The position numbers and the translations under genes were made by a program. Below, one piece after another: positions 31,305 to 39,383 of a DNA stretch of 51,956 nucleotides. Numbering within the stretch: the first letter of the stretch is position 1; the number at the start of each line of letters is the position of its first letter. Source of the DNA: Clostridiales bacterium (GTDB lineage: Bacteria; Bacillota; Clostridia; Christensenellales; Aristaeellaceae); the NCBI GenBank assembly GCA_012517815.1, contig JAAYUF010000073.1, forward strand, positions 1-51,956. Direction: 5' to 3'. A model generated the notes under the pieces. That model saw only the letters and a list, made by a program, of their open reading frames with translations. It ran no database searches and had not been told where the DNA came from.

Positions 31305-31369
31305 CCGTATATCCTCCTTTGTATTTTCGCGAACGGCGCGCGGCCAGACGCGCCATTCCTGATGGGTTT

Positions 31370-31397
31370 ATTATAACGGTTCACGGTCGGATTGCAA
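31370..31397 (-). promoter_or_regulatory. Promoter of the MalK-type ATPase gene
   Basis: On the minus strand TTGCAA (31397-31392) and TATAAT (31375-31370) are 16 bases apart, about 65 bases before the start codon. Confidence 0.8.
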
Positions 31398-31683
31398 ATG
31401 GTGCAAATCCACAAAGATTAAATAGGCCGTTTGTACACGATGTACACGCTGGACGAAACGTTGCCAGATCATTGGCTGATTTGCCCAAAACGGGCCCGCG
31501 CGCCTGGGAGAGGTGCGCGGCCCTGCGTTCGCACAGCGCCGGCGGAGCGCGTTTTTGCGGAGGGCCGCGCTGCACCGTTGCAGCAACGGCGTCGCCGTGC
31601 CGGCGGCCAAGAACGGGTGGCGCGCCACCCGCCGGATTGGGGATGAAACCGTTTGCGGGGGTGCTTTTCCGCCGGAGCCGTGT
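31398..31683. other. Noncoding region between divergent ATPase and HAD genes
   Basis: No gene is supported. A direct repeat TGTACACG-A-TGTACACG lies at about 31432-31448. Two palindromes are visible: CCGTTG-CAG-CAACGG near 31575 and CGGGTGGCG/CGCCACCCG at 31614-31631. Confidence 0.5.
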
Positions 31684-31689
31684 TATAAT
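31684..31689 (+). promoter_or_regulatory. Extended -10 promoter of the HAD gene
   Basis: TATAAT with TG one base upstream (TGTTATAAT) and no good -35 box. The start codon is about 40 bases on. Confidence 0.65.
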
Positions 31690-31731
31690 GGACGGGCAGC
31701 CGCCGATCAGGGGCTGGGGAGGATGGCCGAT

Positions 31732-32373
31732 ATGGTACAGGGTATCATTTTTGATCTGGACGGCGTGATCGTCTCCACGGACGACTGCCATTACCGCGCC
31801 TGGCAACGCATGGCGGACGAGGAAGGCATTCCGTTCAGCCGCGGCGTCAACGAGCGCCTGCGCGGCGTCAGCCGCATGGACAGCCTGGACATTATTCTGG
31901 AGCGCGCGAAGCGTAGCTATACCCAAGAAGAAAAAACCGCCATGGCGGCGCGAAAGAACGCCTACTACATCGAGCTGATCGGCAAGCTGACGCCCGCGGA
32001 CATCCTGCCGGGCGCCCTGGACGCGCTGGAGCGGCTAAGGCGGCGCGGCCTGCGGATCGCCATCGGCTCGTCCAGCCGCAACACGCCCCTGATCCTGCGC
32101 CAGATTGGCCTGGAAAACGCATTTGACGCCGTGGCGGACGGCAACCAGATCACCCGCAGCAAGCCCGACCCGGAGGTGTTTTTGCTGGCGACGAGGCTGC
32201 TGGGGCTCGCCCCGGCGGAGTGTCTGGTGGTGGAGGATGCCGACGCCGGCGTGGAGGCCGCGCTGGCGGGGGGCATGAAGGCGCTGGGCGTGGGGTCGGC
32301 CGCAGCCAACCCCCGGGCGACCTACCGCGCCCGCGATCTGGCGGCATTGGATTTGGAAAGCATACTCAAGTAG
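31732..32373 (+). CDS. pgmB: Beta-phosphoglucomutase-like HAD phosphatase/mutase
   Basis: Beta-phosphoglucomutase interconverts beta-glucose 1- and 6-phosphate after maltose or trehalose phosphorolysis. The 213-residue protein has motif I FDLDGVIVSTDDCHYRAW, motif II IAIGSSSRNTP, the conserved lysine in SKPDPEVFLLA, and the acidic motif VVEDADAGVEAA. The cap domain has ERLRGVSRMDSL, the mutase arginine segment. The ATG at 31732 is chosen because GGGGAGG is 9 bases away; the ATG at 31723 touches it. No phosphorylase gene is nearby. Confidence 0.88.
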   Translation: MVQGIIFDLDGVIVSTDDCHYRAWQRMADEEGIPFSRGVNERLRGVSRMDSLDIILERAKRSYTQEEKTAMAARKNAYYIELIGKLTPADILPGALDALERLRRRGLRIAIGSSSRNTPLILRQIGLENAFDAVADGNQITRSKPDPEVFLLATRLLGLAPAECLVVEDADAGVEAALAGGMKALGVGSAAANPRATYRARDLAALDLESILK

Positions 32374-32412
32374 CGCGGCCGATCGGCCGCGACCGTCAGG
32401 AGGCAAAACCGG

Positions 32413-33798
32413 ATGAAGGACTACGCAAGGGAGGCGCTGGACGCGGCGCTTGCCACGGGCGGCGATTTCGCCGAGATTTTCTGGGAGGATCGCCGCAACC
32501 ACTCGTTCCAGCTGGTAAGCGGGCACGTGGAAATGATCAGCGCCAACCGCGCGCACGGCGCGGGCGTACGGGTGTACGACGGGCTGACCGCCGTATACGC
32601 CTACACCAACGATACCGACCGGGAAGGGCTGCTGCGCTGCGCCGCGCAGGCAGCCTCCGCGGTGCGCGCCCAGCGCAGGGCCGGCGCGCGCGCCCGGGCG
32701 CTGCTGACGCCCGACATGCCGCCGCCGCACGTGATCCGGCAGTGGCCCTCCAAGACCGAAACGCGCCGAAAACTGGATTACCTGCGGCAGGCCGATGCGG
32801 CGGCGCGCGCCGTGAGCCCGGAGATCGGGCAGGTGACCTGCACGCTGGCGGACAGCGAACAGGACGTGATCATCGCAAACAGCGAAGGGCTGTACGTGGA
32901 GGATACGCGCGTGCGCACCCGCCTGGCCTGCGAAGCCATGGCCGGCGACGGCAGGGAAAAGCAGCTGGGCTTTGAAGGCCCCGGCGCGCTGATGGGCTAC
33001 GAGCTGTTTACCGCGCGGATTGATCCGGCGCGCGTGGGCCGCGACGCGGCGGAAACCGCGCGGCTGATGCTCCACGCCCCGGAGTGCCCCGCCGGCGTGA
33101 TGCCCGTGGTGATCGACAACGGCTTTGGCGGGGTCATCTTCCACGAAGCCTGCGGGCACAGCCTGGAGGCGACGAGCGTAGCCTTCGGGATGAGCGAGTT
33201 CAGCGGGAAACTGGGCCAGCAGATCGCCGCCAGCTGTGTGACCGCCGTGGACGACGGCACCCTCCCCAACGAGTGGGGGAGCCTGCGCGTAGACGACGAG
33301 GGGATGCCGACTTCCCGGTTGGTGCTCATTGAGAACGGCATGCTCAAAAATTACATGATCGACCGGCTCAACGCCCGGCGCATGGGCATGGAGCCCACCG
33401 GCAGCGGCCGGCGGCAGAGCTACGCGTTTGAGCCGACGTCGCGCATGCGCAATACCTACATCGCCGCCGGGCAGGACGACGAGCGCGAGATGATCGCCAC
33501 CATGGGCGACGGCCTCTACGCCAAAAAGATGGGCGGCGGCTCGGTGGATCCCGCGACGGGCGGGTTTAACTTCGCGGTGTCGGAAGGGTATCTGGTCAGG
33601 GACGGGCGGATCGTTTCCCCGGTGCGCGGCGCTTCGCTGATCGGCAAGGGCGCGGACATCCTGATGCAGATCGACCGGGTCGGCCGGGAAATGAAGATGG
33701 CGCAGGGCATGTGCGGAAGCATCAGCGGTTCGGTACCGGTGAACGTGGGCCAGCCGATGATCCGCGTGAAGCGCATGACTGTGGGCGGAAGAGCCTAG
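32413..33798 (+). CDS. tldD: Metalloprotease TldD
   Basis: TldD with TldE forms a heterodimeric zinc protease that trims unfolded peptides, such as microcin precursors. The 461-residue protein has the HExxxH motif FHEACGHSLEAT (H244, E245, H249) and the third ligand cysteine in GMCGSISGSVPVNVG (C434). CAGGAGG precedes the ATG. It is followed 15 bases later by tldE, so the complex is encoded as one unit. No peptide precursor gene was recognised nearby. Confidence 0.95.
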   Translation: MKDYAREALDAALATGGDFAEIFWEDRRNHSFQLVSGHVEMISANRAHGAGVRVYDGLTAVYAYTNDTDREGLLRCAAQAASAVRAQRRAGARARALLTPDMPPPHVIRQWPSKTETRRKLDYLRQADAAARAVSPEIGQVTCTLADSEQDVIIANSEGLYVEDTRVRTRLACEAMAGDGREKQLGFEGPGALMGYELFTARIDPARVGRDAAETARLMLHAPECPAGVMPVVIDNGFGGVIFHEACGHSLEATSVAFGMSEFSGKLGQQIAASCVTAVDDGTLPNEWGSLRVDDEGMPTSRLVLIENGMLKNYMIDRLNARRMGMEPTGSGRRQSYAFEPTSRMRNTYIAAGQDDEREMIATMGDGLYAKKMGGGSVDPATGGFNFAVSEGYLVRDGRIVSPVRGASLIGKGADILMQIDRVGREMKMAQGMCGSISGSVPVNVGQPMIRVKRMTVGGRA

Positions 33799-33813
33799 GC
33801 GGGAGTGAGAGCG

Positions 33814-35163
33814 ATGAAGATGGACGGTTTTATTCAGACTTTGCTGAAAGCCGCCGGGGAAGCGGGCTTTACGGTAGCTGAGGCGTACCTGCTTTCGGAT
33901 GAAAGTTTCAAGGCCATGGCGACCAACGGGGAGATCACCCAATATGCCAGCCATGCCACGCGCGGGCTTAGCTTTCGCGCGATGCTGAACGGCCGCATGG
34001 GCTACGCCGCCACCGAGGCGTTTGACGAGGCGGCCGTGGACTGGCTGATCCGCGGCGCGCTGGACAGCGCGACCTTCTGCGAGGATCCCAGCGAGCAGTT
34101 TGTCTACGACGGGCAGGAACCCGTGGCCGCGCTGCCGCTGACGGGCGAGGACGCGGCGCCCGAAACCAAGCTCGCCTTCGCGCTGGAAATGGAAAAACAG
34201 GCAAAAGCCTACGATCCCCGCGTGGAGCAGGTGGGGTACGATACCGTGTTTTCCGGCCGGGTGACCGTGCGCATCGTCAACACCCAGGGCATGGACAAGC
34301 AGTATACCGAAAGTTTCTGCGGCGCGTACCTGCAGCCCGTCGCGCGCGAGGACGGCAGCACTTCCACCGGGTTTGCCATCCGGTTCGTGCGCAATTTTGC
34401 CGAGCTGGACGCCGCCCAGTTGGCCGCCACCGCCGCCAAACGCGCGGTGGACGCGCTGCACGCGTCGCCGGTGGCTTCCGGCTGCTACCGCGTGGTCATC
34501 CACCACCTCGCGATGATCGATCTGCTGGAGACATTCGCCCCGGCCTTCTCCGCTGAAAACGCGCAGAAGGATCTTTCGCTGCTCAAGGGGAAGCTTGGCG
34601 AAACGATCGCCGCGCCCTGCGTGACCGTTGTGGACGACGCGCTGAGCACGCGGGGTTTTGCCAGCCGCCCGTTCGACGCGGAGGGCGTGCCCAGCCGGCG
34701 GACGGTGGTGATCGAGAACGGTGTGTTCCGGACGTTCCTGCATAACCTGAAAACCGCCCGCAAGGACGGCGTGGCCTCCACCGGCAACGCCAGCAAGGCC
34801 GGGTATTCGGCCCCGGTGCGCGTTTCGCCCACCAACTTCTCCATCGAAGCGGGCGATACCCCGTTTGACGCGCTGCTGGCCGGGATGGGCGAAGGCCTGG
34901 TGATCACCGAGCTGGAAGGCATGCACGCCGGCGCCGACGCCGTGAGCGGCGATTTTTCCCTGCTGGCCAAGGGCTATACGGTGAAGGACGGCAAGCGGGT
35001 GCGCCCGGTGGAGCAGATCACGGTGGCGGGCAATTTCTTTGAAATGCTCAAGGCTGTGCGGGCTGTGGGCGACGATCTGCAATTCCCCTCCGGCGGCTAC
35101 GGCTCGCCCAGCCTGGACGTGGGCACGCTGAGCGTGGCCGGCAAGGGCGAGGGCGAAGCCTGA
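33814..35163 (+). CDS. tldE: TldE/PmbA-family subunit
   Basis: It is the non-catalytic partner of TldD, 449 residues. It has the same fold (SHATRGLSFRAMLNGRMGYAAT at the start, GDFSLLAKGYTVKDGKRVRPVEQITVAGNFFEML at the end) but lacks HExxxH, as expected. The ATG at 33814 is used because GGGAGTGAG lies just before it; a GTG at 33805 is also in frame. The gene directly follows tldD. Confidence 0.94.
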   Translation: MKMDGFIQTLLKAAGEAGFTVAEAYLLSDESFKAMATNGEITQYASHATRGLSFRAMLNGRMGYAATEAFDEAAVDWLIRGALDSATFCEDPSEQFVYDGQEPVAALPLTGEDAAPETKLAFALEMEKQAKAYDPRVEQVGYDTVFSGRVTVRIVNTQGMDKQYTESFCGAYLQPVAREDGSTSTGFAIRFVRNFAELDAAQLAATAAKRAVDALHASPVASGCYRVVIHHLAMIDLLETFAPAFSAENAQKDLSLLKGKLGETIAAPCVTVVDDALSTRGFASRPFDAEGVPSRRTVVIENGVFRTFLHNLKTARKDGVASTGNASKAGYSAPVRVSPTNFSIEAGDTPFDALLAGMGEGLVITELEGMHAGADAVSGDFSLLAKGYTVKDGKRVRPVEQITVAGNFFEMLKAVRAVGDDLQFPSGGYGSPSLDVGTLSVAGKGEGEA

Positions 35164-35264
35164 CGGGCGGGGCAACCGGCCGGGCCAGGTTCGCGGGGGC
35201 GGCGAGGCCCGCCGCGGCGCGAACCGACGCCGCGCGCAGGCCGGATCAATCCATCGGGAAAAAG

Positions 35265-35292
35265 CGAGGGAGCGCAGGGTTGCGCTCCCTCG
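35265..35292. terminator. Terminator between tldE and the LysE-type gene
   Basis: CGAGGGAGCGCA and TGCGCTCCCTCG are perfect 12-base arms around GGGT. On the minus strand it is followed by CTTTTT, so it best fits the exporter gene. It may also stop the tldDE transcript, whose coding sequence ends 100 bases earlier. Confidence 0.85.
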
Positions 35293-35376
35293 TCTGCATG
35301 CCTCCGATCGCCGTCGGCCGGCTTCCAACCGCTTCCATGGCCCGGCGCTTGTCCGTTTCGCAACGCGGTTGTCCGG

Positions 35377-36015
35377 TTATCGCAGGGCGTTGATCGCGTT
35401 TGCAAAAAACGTGATGCCAAAATACAGCAGCACCCCGCCCAGCACGCCCACGATGATCCGGTACGGCGTCTGCCCGATGAACCGACGCGTTTTGCCGATC
35501 AGCGTGGAAACAAAGCCGTACCACAGGAAATCCACCGCGATATGGCCCAGAAAGAAAACGCACACGCCCCAAACGCCAAACCCCTTGTACGCCTGCAACA
35601 GGAAGCCAAGCCCGATGATTGCCCACCACAGCAGGAAATACGGGTTCATCGCGCTGATGGCGATGCCGGAAAGCACCATCCCTCGGGAACCGCCGCCGCC
35701 CTCCAGGTCGATCTTCACGCGGTTGCGAAGCGCGCCCACCACCATATCCCCGCCCATGTAGGCCAGCAGCAGCCCGCCCACCAGCCCGATGGCGACCTGC
35801 GCCGCGTTGGATTGCAGGATGGCGTCAAACCCCATGAAGATGAGCACCACCAGCGCCAGTTCCAGCAGCGCGTGGCCCAGAATGATGATGAACCCGGCCT
35901 TCGGCCCACGCACCAGCGCCTGCCGGATGGTGTAGGTCAGCAGCGGCCCGGGCATCACCGCGCCGGAGAACGCTACTGCCACCGCCGTGATAAAAATCGC
36001 GCCCAAACGCCGCAC
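35377..36015 (-). CDS. LysE/RhtB-family exporter
   Basis: A 212-residue membrane protein with about six membrane segments. The family signature SGAVMPGPLLTYTIRQAL is near the start, and MNPYFLLWWAIIGLG is the second conserved segment. The family exports amino acids and related small molecules; the substrate is unknown. The start is placed at GTG 36015 with GAGGT very close. A TTG at 36006 has better spacing and is possible. It stands alone between a terminator and a noncoding repeat array. Confidence 0.88.
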   Translation of the reverse strand: MRRLGAIFITAVAVAFSGAVMPGPLLTYTIRQALVRGPKAGFIIILGHALLELALVVLIFMGFDAILQSNAAQVAIGLVGGLLLAYMGGDMVVGALRNRVKIDLEGGGGSRGMVLSGIAISAMNPYFLLWWAIIGLGFLLQAYKGFGVWGVCVFFLGHIAVDFLWYGFVSTLIGKTRRFIGQTPYRIIVGVLGGVLLYFGITFFANAINALR

Positions 36016-36154
36016 ACCTCGCTTTGCCGGATGGTTTAATCCAGCATATCATACCTGCGCCCCCCGCACAACGGACAAACAGATTGAAAACATCGCCCCG
36101 GCTGCGGAGGGGGTGCGGTTGCGCGTATCGGCAGCCGGCGGGCGAAAGAACGGC

Positions 36155-36535
36155 GCGGGCGCGCTTCAGGGAGAACGTATGCGGGGCGAAAGAATGACGG
36201 GCGCAGCAACGCCCCGCATTTGTACGCCCCGAAAGGGAGCCTGAATCCGGGGCGGAGGAATGCGGGGGTTCATGCATATGGGGTTAGTGAACGCGGGGTG
36301 AATGAGTATGGGGCAGATGGATTCATGGAATGTCCATGAACTACATGCATACGCTCTGAAAGGAAGCATGCATGCGGGACGAAGGAAGGAAGCACCAAAG
36401 CCCCGCATGCATACGCCCTGAGAAGGAGCGTGCATGCGGGGCGCAGGTTTACAGGACGTGTGGGCGTGAAACGTATGGATACGGGGCGTAGGAATGCGGG
36501 ACGAACGCATGCGGGGCGGATCAATGCCGGGCACC
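36155..36535. repeat. Degenerate ~62-bp repeat array
   Basis: Related units start near 36217, 36272, 36344, 36406 and 36468; the two clearest are 62 bases apart. A unit reads roughly CATGCATACGCCCTGA, AAGGAGCGTGCATGCGGGG, CG.AGGA. Neighbouring units make strong hairpins (for example GCCCCGCATGCA with TGCATGCGGGGC). Frames on the minus strand give Pro/Arg-rich repeats without start signals, so it is judged noncoding. Flanking 36016-36154 and 36536-36767 show no gene. Confidence 0.65.
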
Positions 36536-36767
36536 TGGCCCGCGATGTCGGAAGCGTGCGCAAGGCGTCGAAAAGGGCGCGCCTCTCTTTGCGGATGAGC
36601 CTTTCGAGGGGCGCCGCGGCGACGGGGGCACGCGCCAGCCTTTGGGATAGGGGGGAGAGCGACCGGGCCACCGGCGCGCCGCAGGGTGTGCCGCGCAGCG
36701 GTTCGGCCTGAAATGCCATGCGCCGCCCCCCGCGGCGCGGCTTTGCCCGCGGGCGGCTCCCTCCCCG

Positions 36768-37040
36768 TCAGGGCTGTGCCACTCTCCAGTACCGCGAGCC
36801 GGACGGGGTGCGGCCCAGCAGCCCGTGATCGACCAGCTCCCGCCGCAGCAGAAAACAGTCCCCGAAGGTGTGCCCCGCGTCGCAGATGAGGTTGACTTCC
36901 TTCTCGCTGTAGATGCGCCCCGGCTCAAAACGCCGGGCCAGACAGGCGAGCACCGCCAGCCGGGCCTGCCGCTTCTTGGGGAGTTGTTTGATCCGGCCGT
37001 CTTCGGTCAGGAAGGCGTCCATCCGGACGGGTTGTTCCAT
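36768..37040 (-). CDS. DUF2087 domain protein
   Basis: A 90-residue protein of unknown function. The DUF2087 pattern is visible: RIKQLPKKRQARLAVLACLA, FEPGRIYSEKEVNLICDAG, and LLRRELVDHGLLGRTPSGSRYWRV at the end. This domain is usually fused to or beside HTH regulators and GIY-YIG-like proteins. The ATG at 37040 follows GAGGGGGA. It begins 10 bases after the upstream gene and is the last of a three-gene unit. Confidence 0.8.
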   Translation of the reverse strand: MEQPVRMDAFLTEDGRIKQLPKKRQARLAVLACLARRFEPGRIYSEKEVNLICDAGHTFGDCFLLRRELVDHGLLGRTPSGSRYWRVAQP

Positions 37041-37050
37041 GCGATCCCCC

Positions 37051-37395
37051 TCAATCTGCGGCATCCAGCCGATTTTTTTCGTTCCACAGGTCCAGCAGCG
37101 CGGCGATATCCTCCGCAAACTCCCGCTCGGTTTGGGTATCCTTCTTTTCCAGCGTTTCCAGCACCGTAAGCGAGAAGGATTGCGGCCCGTATTCGGCCCA
37201 TTCCCCGCGCATGCCCGGTTCCGGGCAGGAGCCGATGGAAACGGAAAACGCGAACTTGTTTTGCAGGCCCGCGACGTTTCGCGTGGCGCGGACCCACGTC
37301 CGCCGGTTTCCGGCGCACCGGATGCGGTAAACGCCCCCGACGGGCGTCTGGCTCCGATACGCGTCCTTGAGGTCTTTCCGTTTGGCGGCGTCCAT
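37051..37395 (-). CDS. GIY-YIG-like protein, probably inactive
   Basis: It has 114 residues. The GIY-YIG frame is present: G21-V22-Y23 (GVYRIRCAGNRR), an ATRN after the second motif with the conserved Arg, NKFAFSVSIG, and EYGPQSFSLTVLETLEKKD. The second motif, normally YVG, reads W34-V35-R36. The catalytic Tyr and Gly are therefore replaced and nuclease activity is doubtful. The ATG at 37395 follows AAAGGAT. It lies 2 bases after the HTH-desulfoferrodoxin gene and 10 bases before DUF2087. Confidence 0.75.
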   Translation of the reverse strand: MDAAKRKDLKDAYRSQTPVGGVYRIRCAGNRRTWVRATRNVAGLQNKFAFSVSIGSCPEPGMRGEWAEYGPQSFSLTVLETLEKKDTQTEREFAEDIAALLDLWNEKNRLDAAD

Positions 37396-37397
37396 GG

Positions 37398-38033
37398 TCA
37401 ACCGATCCTTTCCGGTGGGCGGGGGCTTCCCGAAAGTTCGAAAAGCCCGTGCACGCTGCAATAATAGTAGAACTTCCGGCCGTAGCGCTGTAATAACCTT
37501 CCGGCGATCGCCTTGGGCAGGATCACCGACGCTTCCTGCTCGGGGTAGAGCTTGACGAACACAAGCCGGTCGTTGGCCACGTACGCGACGAAGGAGAGAT
37601 AGTGATCCTTGCGCATTTCATGGTTGAAGGTGATGTAGTAGGAGTCGTCGGTATCCTCGACGGTCGCGCGGTGCGCGTCATCCACTGGCTGTACGGCCAG
37701 CGGCGACAGCTTCCGCCCGCAGCAGGAGATTTCCGCCTGCCCGGTGTTGCTGATCACGTTGCCGCAGTATGGGCAACCGTAGAATTTGATGCGCGCAAGG
37801 TTGCCGGGCTCGGCTGCGTTGGGCGCGACCGTGCCCTCCAGAATTTGCTCGATATTGACCCCAAACAGGTCGGAAAGCTCCGCAAGCAGGCTCACATCTG
37901 GACAGCCGAGCCCCCGTTCCCATTTGGAGATCGCCTTGTCGCTCACGCGCAGGCGGTTGGCCACCTGCCACTGGGTCATGCGCTTTTCCCTGCGCAGGCG
38001 ATACAGGAGCGCCCCGACTTTGCCGCAATCCAA
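37398..38033 (-). CDS. XRE-family regulator fused to a desulfoferrodoxin (superoxide reductase-like) domain
   Basis: It has 211 residues. Residues 4-65 are an XRE helix-turn-helix (MTQWQVANRLRVSDKAISKW). Then a desulforedoxin-like site C87-x2-C90...C104-C105 is followed by a neelaredoxin-like domain with H121, H138, H144, C192 and H195 (FNHEMRKDHYLSF, YYCSVHGLFE). The H138-H144 and C192-H195 spacings match the Fe(His)4Cys centre of superoxide reductases. HTH-desulfoferrodoxin fusions are a known class; the protein may sense superoxide, iron or zinc. The start is TTG at 38033 behind a GGGGGGG stretch. It heads the unit with the GIY-YIG-like and DUF2087 genes. Confidence 0.85.
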   Translation of the reverse strand: MDCGKVGALLYRLRREKRMTQWQVANRLRVSDKAISKWERGLGCPDVSLLAELSDLFGVNIEQILEGTVAPNAAEPGNLARIKFYGCPYCGNVISNTGQAEISCCGRKLSPLAVQPVDDAHRATVEDTDDSYYITFNHEMRKDHYLSFVAYVANDRLVFVKLYPEQEASVILPKAIAGRLLQRYGRKFYYYCSVHGLFELSGSPRPPERIG

Positions 38034-38473
38034 AATGGTTCCCCCCCTCTGATCCCGACTATTTTACCGGAAGGGCTGGAAAAATACAATCAACGATCCG
38101 TAGAGTTTGGGGGTTCGTGAGGCGCGGGAGCGCCCGCGCAGTCGGACAGGCCGTTGGCATATCCGCGCGGCGCGGGCCGCGGTCGGATACGTTCGCAGGG
38201 CGGCAAGAACGGTGAGAACGGCGGGAAATCTGCGCTGGGCTTTGCGGTGTGCCCGCCGACGCGGCGCGCGGCGGCGGAGTGCGGCAAGGCAAAGCCGGCC
38301 GCGACCCTTCCCAATACGGGCGGCGGCAGTTTCCAGACAGTTACCACAGCATCTTCAGGTTTCCGACAAGGGATGTTCACCCTACGCACAAAGGCCGCGG
38401 CTATCCTGAAACCGTTTAAAAGCTCGGCGACGGTTGCGCTGTCAACCGTGCCGGAACGGAGGCGGCAACGGCG
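38034..38473. other. Noncoding region upstream of the HTH-desulfoferrodoxin and C39-like genes
   Basis: About 440 bases between divergent genes with no supported ORF. A hairpin ACGGTTG-CGCTGT-CAACCGT lies at about 38430-38449, just before the C39-like gene. The stretch 38330-38440 is less GC-rich and may hold a promoter or leader RNA, but no clear -35/-10 pair or known riboswitch pattern was recognised. Confidence 0.4.
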
Positions 38474-39235
38474 GTGCAAACGGCGGCGAACGCGGATGGC
38501 AAAAATCGGGCAGGCGCTCCCAACCCTTTGCACCGGCCGGGTCCGCTTGTTTATGTGCTGTGCGTGATGGTTCTAGCCATGATGTTCCCCGCTGCCGCAT
38601 GGGCGGCGGACATCCCCGCGGATTTTTTGAGCGTCGAACCGGAAGCGGGCGAGGAATCGGAGGACAGGTGGGCGGTCGAGGCGGACGAGGCCTATGTGGT
38701 CACCGCCTCGGCGGAGGAGACGGCGCGGACGGTCAACCCGCTGTATCAGGCGGATTATCCGGATACGCTTTTCTGTTACCGCGGCGTGGAGAAATCCGTG
38801 GCGAGCTCCGGCTGCGGCGCCGTCTGCCTGTCGATGGTGCTCAGCTACTTTGACGAGACGCTCGCGCAAACCCCCGAGACGATCTTCACATGGCTGTATC
38901 AGCAGGGGCTCTACCGCGGCAACGGTTTCAGCAAGCTGATGATGTGCAGCGTGCTGGAAGACTGCCGGATGCAGTACAAGCTCTGTTCCCTGAACCGAAA
39001 AACCATGCGCAAGGCGCTGGAAGACGGCTCGCTGGTGATCGCGTTTATGGGCGAGGGCTATTTCAGCGACAACGGCCACTACATCCTGATCTACGCCATC
39101 GACGAAAGCAACAAGGTGCTGGTGATCGACCCCAACAGCCCGGAGAAAAGCGAACGGGCGTACAATATGAGTTGGCTGATGCGGCAGGCCGCGGGCAGCG
39201 AACCGTATATCGTGTGTTATGGAGCGGTATCGTAG
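38474..39235 (+). CDS. Exported C39-like (papain-fold) peptidase domain protein
   Basis: It has 253 residues. A membrane segment/signal peptide (about 25-45, ending AAAWA-AD) is followed by an acidic linker and a C39_2-type domain. The likely catalytic cysteine is C114 in SSGCGAVCLSMVLSYF, the histidine H202 in NGHYILIYAID, and the aspartate D219 in VIDPN. The rest of the triad context is normal, so activity is possible. The start is GTG at 38474 with GGAGG 11 bases upstream, a weak assignment; a shorter start is possible. No ABC exporter or bacteriocin precursor is nearby. Confidence 0.78.
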   Translation: MQTAANADGKNRAGAPNPLHRPGPLVYVLCVMVLAMMFPAAAWAADIPADFLSVEPEAGEESEDRWAVEADEAYVVTASAEETARTVNPLYQADYPDTLFCYRGVEKSVASSGCGAVCLSMVLSYFDETLAQTPETIFTWLYQQGLYRGNGFSKLMMCSVLEDCRMQYKLCSLNRKTMRKALEDGSLVIAFMGEGYFSDNGHYILIYAIDESNKVLVIDPNSPEKSERAYNMSWLMRQAAGSEPYIVCYGAVS

Positions 39236-39330
39236 GGGGGGAGGCCGGTGTTTTTCACGTCCCACGAAAACGGTTGTTATGCGGATGGCGGAATAGGGAT
39301 GGAGCGTTTGAGCCAAAATCCATAGAAAAC

Positions 39331-39366
39331 GCAATAGTGCCTCCGAAAAAACGGAGGCACTATTGC
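39331..39366. terminator. Bidirectional terminator
   Basis: GCAATAGTGCCTCCG and CGGAGGCACTATTGC are perfect 15-base arms with an A6 loop. On the minus strand the stem is followed by GTTTTC. It separates the C39-like gene from the convergent GGGtGRT gene. Confidence 0.88.
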
Positions 39367-39383
39367 TTGCTCATGTGGGTGAT

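Noticed and set aside
32035..35328. A very long open frame on the minus strand opposite pgmB, tldD and tldE
   Set aside because: It is the antisense of three clear genes, has a His/Ala/Gly/Arg-rich composition typical of GC-rich shadows, and has no ribosome binding site. The same reasoning removes long antisense frames over the topoisomerase A gene, pyrC, carA and the AAA gene.
36166..36719. Repeat-containing proteins on the minus strand (Pro/Arg-rich)
   Set aside because: The frames follow the 62-bp DNA repeat, no start has a ribosome binding site, and the peptides match no known family.
38090..38473. Riboswitch or small gene upstream of the C39-like gene
   Set aside because: I looked for cobalamin, molybdenum-cofactor and c-di-GMP riboswitch patterns and saw none. 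The short frames on both strands lack ribosome binding sites and family signatures.
38474..39235. Bacteriocin-processing ABC exporter with a C39 domain
   Set aside because: The protein has a signal peptide and a C39-like domain only. No membrane-spanning exporter domain, ATPase domain or precursor peptide is present.
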